Source: DAIDKA01 sp963726995
GTDB taxonomy: Bacteria > Pseudomonadota > Gammaproteobacteria > Steroidobacterales > Steroidobacteraceae
Length of the DNA stretch: 64,000 bases
Assembly (NCBI GenBank): GCA_963726995.1
Contig: CAVSEP010000006.1
Location: 558,001 to 622,000, forward strand
Reading direction: 5' to 3'
In this document: positions 6,803 through 14,422 of the stretch, piece after piece
How the letters are laid out: the number at the start of each line of letters is the position of its first letter
How positions within the stretch are numbered: position 1 is the first letter of the stretch
Notes under the pieces: model-generated
Database searches by the model: none
What the model saw: only the letters and a program-made list of their open reading frames with translations
What the model was told of the DNA's origin: nothing
Translations under genes and position numbers: made by a program

Positions 6803-9255
6803 GCGCGATCGTCAATCGAGCGCTGGCGTATCGAATATTCGCCGCGGCGATGGACGTGGCGGCACCAGATCGGAGCGCATTCATCCAGTCGCAGTGTGGC
6901 AGTGACGCGGTACTGCTGCAGCTGGTCCGCGAGCTGCTCGCCGCCGTCGCCCGTGCGAACACGGCAGCGCTGCTGAACGCCGGTCCGCCGCCACTCGCCA
7001 ACCGCAGTGGCTGGATCTGCGGCCGCTTCCGCCTGCTCGAGGCACAGGGATCCGGCGGCATGGGCAGCGTGTACCGCGCGGAGCGCACCGACGGGGTGCC
7101 GCAGATCGTTGCGGTCAAAGTGCTGCATGCCGGGGCCATCGGCGGTGGTACGGAACGTTTCCTCGGCGAAGCCAGGATCCTGGCGAGGCTGGAACATCCG
7201 GCGATCGCGCGGCTGATCGATGTGGGGATCGAGGATGGCGCCGGCTGGATCGCCATGGAGTTCGTGCGCGGCCAACCGATCACGGACTACTGTGACGCCC
7301 GGAATCTGGACTTGAAGGCGCGAGTGCGCCTGCTGCTCACCGTCGCCGATGCGGTCGGCACGGCACATCGCAATCTGGTCGTGCACCGGGACCTGAAGCC
7401 CACGAATGTGCTGGTGAGCCAGGACGGACAGGCCAAGCTCATTGATTTCGGCATTGCCGCGGCACTGCGTGATCCGGGCGACCTGCGCGAACCCACCGCC
7501 GACATCGGCCGGCTGTTCACTCCGCACTATGCGGCCCCCGAGCAGGTGCGCGGTGAGCCGGTCACGGTGGCCACGGATGTCTTTGGACTCGGCGCCCTGG
7601 CGTTTCGGCTGTTGAGCGGTTCCCTGGCGCACGCGCAGGCCGGCAGCGCGGTCGGCTACATGCTCGCCGTCACGCAGCATGATGCCGGGCCGCCAAGCCG
7701 GGCCGCGATGGCGGCGGGCCTGGACGCTCACTGGGCCGGCCAGTTGCGCGGGGACCTGGACGCCATTGTCCTGAAGGCCCTGGAGCGCGATCCCAGGCGT
7801 CGCTACCCCACCGTGCAGGACCTGGCGGCCGATCTCACAGCCTATCTGGAGGGTCGACCGGTTCGGGCGCACGCCCCATCAGTACGCTACCGGCTGGGGA
7901 AATTCCTGCGACGGCGTGCGCTGCCGCTGAGTCTGGTTTCCCTGATCCTTGCGGGTCTGGCGGTGGGCGCGGTGCTCTATGCGTTGGAGGAACGCACGCT
8001 CGCCCAGGCGCGGGATGCGGCGCTGCTGCGCGGTCAGTTCCTGGAGGATCTGCTGCGCTCTCCCGATCCGAACCAGGGGCGGCGCGACATCACCGTCGCC
8101 GAGCTGCTCACCACCGCCGCCGCGGATGTGGAGCGCAGGCTCTCGACGGAGCCTCTGGTGCAAGCCTCCATGCTGGGCCTGATCGCGCAATCCAACATGG
8201 ACCTGGGACGCTACCCGGAAGCACTCGCGGCCAATGGTCGGCAACAGCAGCTGCTCAGGCTCCACGGTGGGTCGCAGCTGGACATCGCGCGGGCGTTGAC
8301 GCTCCAGGGCGGGGTGCTGCGCGCCCAGGGAAAGTGGCCTCAGGCCGATGCGGTGATGCAGCAAGCGGTAGCGCTGCTGCGTGCGCTGCACAGCATTGAA
8401 GACCTGTGCGCGGCACTGGACATGCTCGGCGCCACGCAAAGCCATACCCAGCACGAACAAAGCGCCTATGCGATCTATCAGGAAGAGATCGCGCTGGAGA
8501 CGCGGGGCAGTCCGGCGCTGCAGAACCAGCGCATGCTGCCCTACTACGCGCTGGCGAACCTGCTGGGCAGTGAGTGGGGCCGCTATGCAGACGCCGCGCC
8601 CTACGCCCGTGCGGCGTGGGATCTGGCCCGCGGCACGCTGCCCGCCGACAATCCGGATCGCTTCACCATGGAAACGGCCTATGCCCGCTCCCTCGTCAAC
8701 CTGGAGCGCGGCGCGGAGGCCGAACCCCTGCTGCGTGATGTGGTGGCGCGATCGCAGCGCGTGCTGGGACCGGATCACCATGACACGCTCGTCAACCAAG
8801 TGAGCCTGGGCGAGGCGCTGCTCTCACTGAACCGCAACGCGGAGGCTGCTGAGGTGACGCGCGCCGCGGCGATCCGGCTGCAGACGACCCTGGGCGAGGA
8901 CAACATGTATGCCCTGATGGCGTGGCACGACTACGGCATTGCAGAGTGCAGTCTGCATCACGAAACGGCGGGCCTGGCGGCCTTGCGCCATGTCGAGATG
9001 TGGCGCGTGCGAACACTGGCTGCGGAAAACAGGCTCATCCACGGCGTTCGGTCCGCGATTGGCATCTGCCTGCTGGGCTTGCGCGACTATGCGGCCGCAG
9101 AGCCGGTGTTGCTGGCTGCGGCCGCGGGGCTCGAACGGGCACGTGGCCCGAATTTCCGCGCTACCCAGGCGGCCTACCGGGCTTTGCGGCAACTGTACCT
9201 GGCGACCGGGCGGCCTGAAGAAGCGGCGCTTTGGGCCGCCAAGCTGCACTCCTAG
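6799..9255 (+). CDS. Membrane Ser/Thr protein kinase with C-terminal TPR-like repeats
   Basis: 818 residues. Kinase core: glycine loop GSGGMGSVY (84-92), AVKVL with Lys107, HRDLKPTN with catalytic Asp198 and Asn203, DFG at 216-218 and APE at 246-248, so it should be catalytically active. A single membrane helix lies at ~375-393 (LPLSLVSLILAGLAVGAVLYAL). The remaining ~420 residues, predicted to be outside, are helical Ala/Leu-rich repeats resembling TPRs, a likely sensor or partner-binding region. It is translationally coupled to the ECF sigma gene. In known ECF-kinase pairs the kinase phosphorylates and activates the sigma factor; here that is inferred from synteny only. Confidence 0.9.
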   Translation: MSAIVNRALAYRIFAAAMDVAAPDRSAFIQSQCGSDAVLLQLVRELLAAVARANTAALLNAGPPPLANRSGWICGRFRLLEAQGSGGMGSVYRAERTDGVPQIVAVKVLHAGAIGGGTERFLGEARILARLEHPAIARLIDVGIEDGAGWIAMEFVRGQPITDYCDARNLDLKARVRLLLTVADAVGTAHRNLVVHRDLKPTNVLVSQDGQAKLIDFGIAAALRDPGDLREPTADIGRLFTPHYAAPEQVRGEPVTVATDVFGLGALAFRLLSGSLAHAQAGSAVGYMLAVTQHDAGPPSRAAMAAGLDAHWAGQLRGDLDAIVLKALERDPRRRYPTVQDLAADLTAYLEGRPVRAHAPSVRYRLGKFLRRRALPLSLVSLILAGLAVGAVLYALEERTLAQARDAALLRGQFLEDLLRSPDPNQGRRDITVAELLTTAAADVERRLSTEPLVQASMLGLIAQSNMDLGRYPEALAANGRQQQLLRLHGGSQLDIARALTLQGGVLRAQGKWPQADAVMQQAVALLRALHSIEDLCAALDMLGATQSHTQHEQSAYAIYQEEIALETRGSPALQNQRMLPYYALANLLGSEWGRYADAAPYARAAWDLARGTLPADNPDRFTMETAYARSLVNLERGAEAEPLLRDVVARSQRVLGPDHHDTLVNQVSLGEALLSLNRNAEAAEVTRAAAIRLQTTLGEDNMYALMAWHDYGIAECSLHHETAGLAALRHVEMWRVRTLAAENRLIHGVRSAIGICLLGLRDYAAAEPVLLAAAAGLERARGPNFRATQAAYRALRQLYLATGRPEEAALWAAKLHS

Positions 9256-9275
9256 CGGGGCAGCTGCCGGCGGCC

Positions 9276-11018
9276 TTACGCCGCATCACCCGTGGCCAGG
9301 GAACAAATCATGGCCTCCGGAGCAGCATCGGCGCCCGCCGGCACGGTCCAGCGCTGCAGAACCTCGGCAAGCGGAACGGGACGCCCGTAGTGAAACCCCT
9401 GCGCGCAGTGCACGCCGAGCTGCCGTACCCGCGCCGCAATCGCCTCGGTCTCCACGTACTCGGCCACGGTCTGCAGGCCGATCGCATCGGCAATCTGCAC
9501 CAGCGCGCGGATCAGGGCCTGAGAGCGCTGATTGCTCAGAACGTCGCGCACGAAGCGGCCATCGATCTTGATGCGATGGACATCCAGTTCCTTGAGGTGC
9601 ACCAGGGAAGAAAGACCGGTGCCGAAATCATCGAGAGAGACGCGGGCGCCGACTTCGGCCATGCGCGCGATGAAGCGCTGGGTGGCGGCCACGTTGCGCA
9701 CCGCCGCCGTCTCGGTGAGCTCGAATTCGACCAGTCCGGGGTGGATGCCGCGGCTGCGTAGTTCGCTGCGTATGAAATCCGCGAAGTCAGGTTGTCCCAA
9801 GGATTGGCCGGTGACGTTCACCGCGAAGCAGGCGTGCTGGGCGTGTAGGGCGTCAGCGCAGGTTGCGACCAGCGGCAGCAGGGTCGAGATGACCCAGCGA
9901 TCGATGCGTTCGAACAGCTGGTAGCGATCGGCGGCGGCCAGCAGGTCGCAGATGCTCTTCGTCTCGCCGTCCGCGTCCTTGATTCGCAGCAGCACCTCGA
10001 AGTGACTCAGGGAAGGCACTTCCGCCAGAGTCACGATGGGCTGCGCGTACAGCGTGAGGCGATCCTCTTCGAGTGCGTCCAGGATCTCCCGCGATTCGCT
10101 GATCGCATTGTGACGGCGTATCACGGTATCGTCCCCGGAGACGTACAGCTCGACGCGATTGCGTCCGCGGTCCTTGGCGATGCGGCAGGCCGTCTCGGCC
10201 GCGGCCAGCGTGTGCTGCAGCGAGTCCCCCGATCCGAGTTCGGCAATGCCGAGGCTGGCCGTCACGCCGCTTCGGGCGCAGGACTCCGAACGCTCGATCT
10301 GCTGGCGGAACTGCTCACCCCAATGGCGCGCCTGGTTGATGGTGTAGTCGAACAGCACGGCGACGAAGCGGTCGCCGGAAAGATGGGTGGCCATGCTGCC
10401 GGCGGACACCGTGGCCGCTCGGAGGATGCGGCTGGTCTCGGCGATGAGCCGGTCCCCGGTCGCAAAGCCGGAGATTTCATTGACGACATGCAGCTGGTCG
10501 AGGTTGGCGTACACCACGCAGGCGCGCTCGGTGCAATGTGCGCGGCTGGCCGCCTCATCCTGGAAATCCGGCCAGCGCAGCAGTGCCGCAACGTCGTCCA
10601 GTCGCGCGCTGAAGCGCTCCTGCAGTCCCGGAATGGCCGCCTTCATGAGCACGAGGTCGGGAGGACCGAACGGCTTCTGCCCCCGTTCGCGCAGCGCGGC
10701 GAAGAAGCCCTTGGAGTGATCGGTCTCGTCCAGCGGCGCGATCAGGAACCGGTAGGGAAGCACCGGGGAGTTCGCGGCCTGGCGCACGCGGTTCATGATG
10801 GGATGGGCGATGCAGTCCTGCGCCATCGGCCAGAGGAACTGCTCGATGAGCTTCTTGATGGTCCCCGAGGCTTCGCGCGAAGGAATCGGTGTCACCCGAT
10901 TGGCGAACAGCGAGGGCAGGTAGGCGATGACGTGGGCGCTGTCCAAAGCAGTAGCCAAGGCGCTGAGATCGGCGTCCGTAGGACTTCCGCTAATGTTGCT
11001 CGCCTCAACCATGGTCAT
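9276..11018 (-). CDS. EAL-domain cyclic-di-GMP phosphodiesterase with degenerate GGDEF
   Basis: 580 residues. The N-terminal ~160 residues are of unknown type. A GGDEF domain follows (~165-300), but its signature is SGDRF at 214-218, so diguanylate cyclase activity is unlikely. The EAL domain starts near residue 310: EVLLR (Glu341) replaces EALLR, and the other catalytic positions appear intact (FAVNVTG, ELTET, DDFGTG, HRIKIDGRFV, VAEYVET). Cyclic-di-GMP hydrolysis is therefore plausible, with the GGDEF part perhaps acting as a GTP sensor. It is cytoplasmic, with no membrane segment. The gene is convergent with the kinase gene, 20 bases apart. Confidence 0.88.
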   Translation of the reverse strand: MTMVEASNISGSPTDADLSALATALDSAHVIAYLPSLFANRVTPIPSREASGTIKKLIEQFLWPMAQDCIAHPIMNRVRQAANSPVLPYRFLIAPLDETDHSKGFFAALRERGQKPFGPPDLVLMKAAIPGLQERFSARLDDVAALLRWPDFQDEAASRAHCTERACVVYANLDQLHVVNEISGFATGDRLIAETSRILRAATVSAGSMATHLSGDRFVAVLFDYTINQARHWGEQFRQQIERSESCARSGVTASLGIAELGSGDSLQHTLAAAETACRIAKDRGRNRVELYVSGDDTVIRRHNAISESREILDALEEDRLTLYAQPIVTLAEVPSLSHFEVLLRIKDADGETKSICDLLAAADRYQLFERIDRWVISTLLPLVATCADALHAQHACFAVNVTGQSLGQPDFADFIRSELRSRGIHPGLVEFELTETAAVRNVAATQRFIARMAEVGARVSLDDFGTGLSSLVHLKELDVHRIKIDGRFVRDVLSNQRSQALIRALVQIADAIGLQTVAEYVETEAIAARVRQLGVHCAQGFHYGRPVPLAEVLQRWTVPAGADAAPEAMICSLATGDAA

Positions 11019-11027
11019 TGCTTACCC

Positions 11028-11043
11028 GGATATGCACATATCC
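11028..11043. promoter_or_regulatory. Palindromic operator-like site upstream of the EAL gene
   Basis: GGATATG and CATATCC form a perfect 7-bp dyad with a 2-base spacer, ending 9 bases before the phosphodiesterase ATG at 11018. The site overlaps the position of a promoter or ribosome binding region and is A+T-rich against a G+C-rich background. It is a candidate repressor site. Confidence 0.45.
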
Positions 11044-11155
11044 TGGCAGCGCCCCGGCATCGGCAACGTGGATGCAGGTCTCAGTTGCGGGGGTTGAAGG
11101 GGGCGATTTTAAGTGAAATGATCGCCGTTCATTGAAACCGGGGCGGGAGCAGGCC

Positions 11156-13303
11156 CTATTCGCGCGGATCCAGGTACTTCGCCTCGAACATTACGAAGAA
11201 CCCCAGTCCCGGGGCGGGTTCATAGAAGCGCGAGTTGGCATCGTTGACGATGACCGAGCCGATGTAGCCCTTGTTGAACATGTTTTCGATGCGCAGGAAC
11301 TCGTGGGTTTCCCAGCCGCTGCTCTTCTGTTCGAAACCGGCTCGCAGGTTCTCGGTCCAGTAGCCGCCGGCATAGCCGGTATTGCGGTCATCGGCGTAGA
11401 TGCGCGAGCGCACCAGCGTCTCGGCCGTGGCCACGAATCCCGTGCCCGGTGCCCGCCAGGTGAGGCCGGCATACAGAATGTTCTGCGGTATGGCGGGCAG
11501 GTAGTCGCCGGCCGCGATCAGCGGTGTGGTGCAGGGCAAGGGTCCCGCGCAGTAGGCATCCGCCACCGCCGCCTTCAGATACGAATAGGCGATGCGCGTC
11601 TCAAAGTCCCCGGGCAGGTCGGCCGTGACCCCGAGTTCCGCGCCGTGGCGCTGGGTGGCGCCGATGTTCTGATACACCGTGCGGCCACCGGAGGCCGTCA
11701 GCACACCCAGCTCATCGACGGTGCGAATCTGAAACAGCGCCGCATCGATCCGGTAGGCCGCGCCGCGGGTCTTCACGCCCACTTCATAGTCGCTGCTGCG
11801 CGCGGGCTGCAGACCGAAGTTCATTCCCGGCAGGCTGCCGTCGATGGAGCGATACGCCAGCTCATTCAGCGTGGGGGTCTCGAAGCCGCGGCCGAAGGAT
11901 ACATAGGTGCTCAGGTTTTCCGTGACGCTGTAACTTAACCCCGCGGCCGGGTTGGTCGCCGAGTAGCGCGTGCCGCTCAGCGGCAGCGCGCCGCTGACGG
12001 ACAGATGGCTGTGATCGGAGATGTCGACGATGCTGTTGCGCACCCCGACGGTGGCGTGCAGGCGCTCGGTGAGATCCCACTGTGCCTGGAAGTACTCGTC
12101 GAGGTCGTGCACCAGGTTGGTCTCGTAGCGGCGCAGGGCGCCCTGCACGCCCAGGGTCGTGCCGACGTAGTTCAGATATCCGCGGCGATGCTCATCCAGG
12201 TCGTCGTAGCTCACACCCGCGGTCAGGATCAGCGACGTCCCCAGGAACTCACGCCGATCGGTGAAATGCACGTCGGTGCCGTCGTAGTTGCGCGCCAGGT
12301 CGATCACGCCGCCGGGGCTGGTGGGCGCGGCCTGGGTGGCGAGCGGGATGGACTGGAACTGGGTGGTCTGGCGGTGGCCGCTGTAGATCATCGCGATCAG
12401 GCTGTCGTGCTCGCCGAACTCGCGCTCATAGGTCAGGCCCAGCTGCTCCTGCGCCAGCGCCTTGCGGGTATTGAACGGCTCGGCGCCGGTGCCCGCAGTT
12501 TCCGGGTTCGCCAGCACCTGCGCGGCGGTCAGGCCCAGCGCGTCCTGCAGGTAGGGGGTTTCCACCGCGTTGGCGATGAAGGTCAGCTGCGAGTCATCAT
12601 CGAGCTTCACGCGAACCTTGCCGTTGAGGAGATTGCGCTGCGCCTCGCTGTGCCTGCGGTAGCCATCGGTCTGGAAGTGCGAGACATCCAGCAGGTAGTT
12701 GACCCGGCCCGAGTCGCCTTCCACCAGGCCCGCGTAGCGCTGGGTATTCAGCGAGCCGTATTCCAGTGTCGAACCCAGATCGAATCCCGGCGGTGCATTC
12801 CTGGTGAACACGGCGATGACGCCGCCGGAGGAATTGCCGTAGAGCGCGGAGAAGGGTCCGCGCAGCACCTCGATGTGGTCGGCGGATCCTAAGTCGAACT
12901 GCGAGAACTGCCCCTGCCCATCCGGCATGGTGCCGGGAATGCCGTCCGAGTACAGGCGCACGCCGCGCACGCCGAAACTGGAGCGCGCGCCGAAGCCGCG
13001 CGAGGAGATCTGCAGGTCCTGCGCGTAGTTCTGGCGGCTCTGCACCGACACGCCCGGCACGGTGTCCAGCGATTCGGACAGGTTGACCTGTGACTGGCCC
13101 TCATGGATTTCGGCGCTGCCCACCCGATCCACCGACATGGGCAGCGTCAGGCTTTCCTGTGCGACGCGGGTGGCGGTGACGACCACGGTATTCAGCTCCG
13201 CGCCATCCTCACTGCTGTCCGTCGGCGCATCCGCCGCCCAGGCGGCCTGCGCGGCGGCGAGGGTGCACACCGCTATGAACAGTCCTGTCCGGCGTGGGTC
13301 CAT
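11156..13303 (-). CDS. TonB-dependent outer membrane receptor
   Basis: 715 residues from ATG at 13303, chosen because MDPRRTGLFIAVCTLAAA begins a clean signal peptide; an upstream TTG at 13339 would add 12 residues. After the signal, ELNTVVVTATRVAQ resembles a TonB box. The plug domain follows with SSRGFGARSSFGVRGVRLY and IEVLRGPFSALYGNSSGGVI, then a 22-strand-type barrel ending in FVMFEAKYLDPRE. The pattern fits siderophore/iron-type receptors (FecA/PupB-like), but the substrate cannot be read from the sequence. It stands alone, without FecIR-type regulators next to it. Confidence 0.88.
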   Translation of the reverse strand: MDPRRTGLFIAVCTLAAAQAAWAADAPTDSSEDGAELNTVVVTATRVAQESLTLPMSVDRVGSAEIHEGQSQVNLSESLDTVPGVSVQSRQNYAQDLQISSRGFGARSSFGVRGVRLYSDGIPGTMPDGQGQFSQFDLGSADHIEVLRGPFSALYGNSSGGVIAVFTRNAPPGFDLGSTLEYGSLNTQRYAGLVEGDSGRVNYLLDVSHFQTDGYRRHSEAQRNLLNGKVRVKLDDDSQLTFIANAVETPYLQDALGLTAAQVLANPETAGTGAEPFNTRKALAQEQLGLTYEREFGEHDSLIAMIYSGHRQTTQFQSIPLATQAAPTSPGGVIDLARNYDGTDVHFTDRREFLGTSLILTAGVSYDDLDEHRRGYLNYVGTTLGVQGALRRYETNLVHDLDEYFQAQWDLTERLHATVGVRNSIVDISDHSHLSVSGALPLSGTRYSATNPAAGLSYSVTENLSTYVSFGRGFETPTLNELAYRSIDGSLPGMNFGLQPARSSDYEVGVKTRGAAYRIDAALFQIRTVDELGVLTASGGRTVYQNIGATQRHGAELGVTADLPGDFETRIAYSYLKAAVADAYCAGPLPCTTPLIAAGDYLPAIPQNILYAGLTWRAPGTGFVATAETLVRSRIYADDRNTGYAGGYWTENLRAGFEQKSSGWETHEFLRIENMFNKGYIGSVIVNDANSRFYEPAPGLGFFVMFEAKYLDPRE

Positions 13304-13370
13304 CCGGGGGAGAATGAGTACTTGCACATACCGGTGCAATACAGATAAACGCCAAAAAGGCGCATTTGGC

Positions 13371-13376
13371 TACAAT
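13371..13376 (+). promoter_or_regulatory. -10-like TACAAT directly before gmk
   Basis: TACAAT ends six bases before an in-frame GTG at 13383, exactly where transcription would start. No good -35 is seen. If used, gmk mRNA would be leaderless from that GTG. Confidence 0.4.
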
Positions 13377-13400
13377 GGCGGCGTGCAGCAGAAAGCAGTC

Positions 13401-14042
13401 ATGACAGCAGGGAAACAGACCTCGCGCACCGGTGGTCTGTTCGTGATCTCGGCGCCATCGGGCGCGGGCAAGACCTCCCTGGTGAAGGCGCTGCTGAAGC
13501 GCAATCCGGGACTGACCGTGTCCGTGTCGCACACCACCCGCCCGCCGCGGCCCCAGGAGGTGTCGGGCCGCGAGTACTGGTTCGTCACGCAGGAACAATT
13601 CCAGGAACGGCTGGCGCGCGGGGAGTTCCTCGAGCATGCCCGGGTGTTCGACAACTTCTATGGCACCGGCAAGGCGAGCGTGGAGACGGTGCTGGCCGCC
13701 GGCCGGGACGTCATCCTGGAGATCGACTGGCAGGGTGCGCGGCAGGTGCGCGCATCGGCCCCCGGCTGCACCAGCATCTTCATCCTGCCGCCCTCGCGCG
13801 CGGCGCTGGCGGAGCGGCTGCGCAATCGCCGGACCGATTCGGATGAGGTCATCGCTCGACGCCTGCGGGATGCCGTCGGGGACATGTCGCACTACGGGGA
13901 ATTCGGCTATGTGGTGGTCAACGACGATTTCGAGCGGGCCTGTGACCAGCTGGAGAGCATCGTGGCGGGCAGCGGCCAGGGGCTCAGAAGCGACCGGCCG
14001 GAGCTGGCGCCCCTGTTGGCGGACCTGCTCGGCACAACCTGA
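13401..14042 (+). CDS. gmk: Guanylate kinase
   Basis: 213 residues from ATG at 13401. It phosphorylates GMP to GDP with ATP in the cytoplasm. The P-loop GLFVISAPSGAGKTSL is near the N-terminus, followed by VSVSHTTRPPRPQEVSGREYWF (GMP-binding region) and a lid with RLRNRRTDSDEVIARRL. Length matches the family. An in-frame GTG at 13383 sits at the predicted transcription start of a TACAAT promoter and would add six residues; neither start has a clear Shine-Dalgarno sequence. It heads the classic gmk-rpoZ-spoT group, linking GTP supply and (p)ppGpp metabolism. Confidence 0.95.
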   Translation: MTAGKQTSRTGGLFVISAPSGAGKTSLVKALLKRNPGLTVSVSHTTRPPRPQEVSGREYWFVTQEQFQERLARGEFLEHARVFDNFYGTGKASVETVLAAGRDVILEIDWQGARQVRASAPGCTSIFILPPSRAALAERLRNRRTDSDEVIARRLRDAVGDMSHYGEFGYVVVNDDFERACDQLESIVAGSGQGLRSDRPELAPLLADLLGTT

Positions 14043-14128
14043 GGAAGTCTGGCCAAAGCGGGGCGGCTTGCCGTAGACTTCTAAACCTCTTGCGCCCATC
14101 GCGGCGAATCAACAAAGTTAGCGCAAAT

Positions 14129-14407
14129 ATGGCCCGAATCACCGTCGAAGACTGTCTCCAGAACGTCGATAACCTGTTCCAGCTGGTGCTGCTGGCCTCC
14201 CAGCGCGCCCGGCGCCTGGCCAATGGCGCAGAACCCACCGTGGCCTGGGAAAACGACAAGCCCACGGTTGTCGCCCTGCGGGAGATCGCCGAAGGGTCGA
14301 TCACGGCCGAAATGCTGCGCGAGCCGGAACCGCCGCCGGTGGAGGCCCCCATGCCGGATGCCGAATCGATGGCGTTCCGCGCCCCGCAGTTTGGTCTGGG
14401 AGACTGA
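14129..14407 (+). CDS. rpoZ: RNA polymerase omega subunit
   Basis: 92 residues starting MARITVEDCL, the typical omega N-terminus; an upstream in-frame TTG at 14090 is not needed. The conserved segment NLFQLVLLASQRARRLA and the following VVALREIAEGSIT match the family. Omega promotes assembly of the beta' subunit and contributes to the ppGpp site 1 on RNA polymerase. It lies between gmk and spoT, the usual gammaproteobacterial order, 86 bases after gmk and 15 bases before spoT. Confidence 0.95.
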   Translation: MARITVEDCLQNVDNLFQLVLLASQRARRLANGAEPTVAWENDKPTVVALREIAEGSITAEMLREPEPPPVEAPMPDAESMAFRAPQFGLGD

Positions 14408-14422
14408 CCCTAAGGCCAACCT

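Noticed and set aside
9256..9275. GGCAGCTGCC palindrome as a bidirectional terminator
   Set aside because: Only a short self-complementary stretch with no T-runs on either side.
13303..13339. TTG start for the TonB receptor at 13339
   Set aside because: It would put 12 residues before an otherwise normal signal peptide; ATG at 13303 is better.
13350..13362. CGCC-AAAAA-GGCG hairpin between the TonB receptor and gmk
   Set aside because: Four-base stem, too weak to call a regulatory element.
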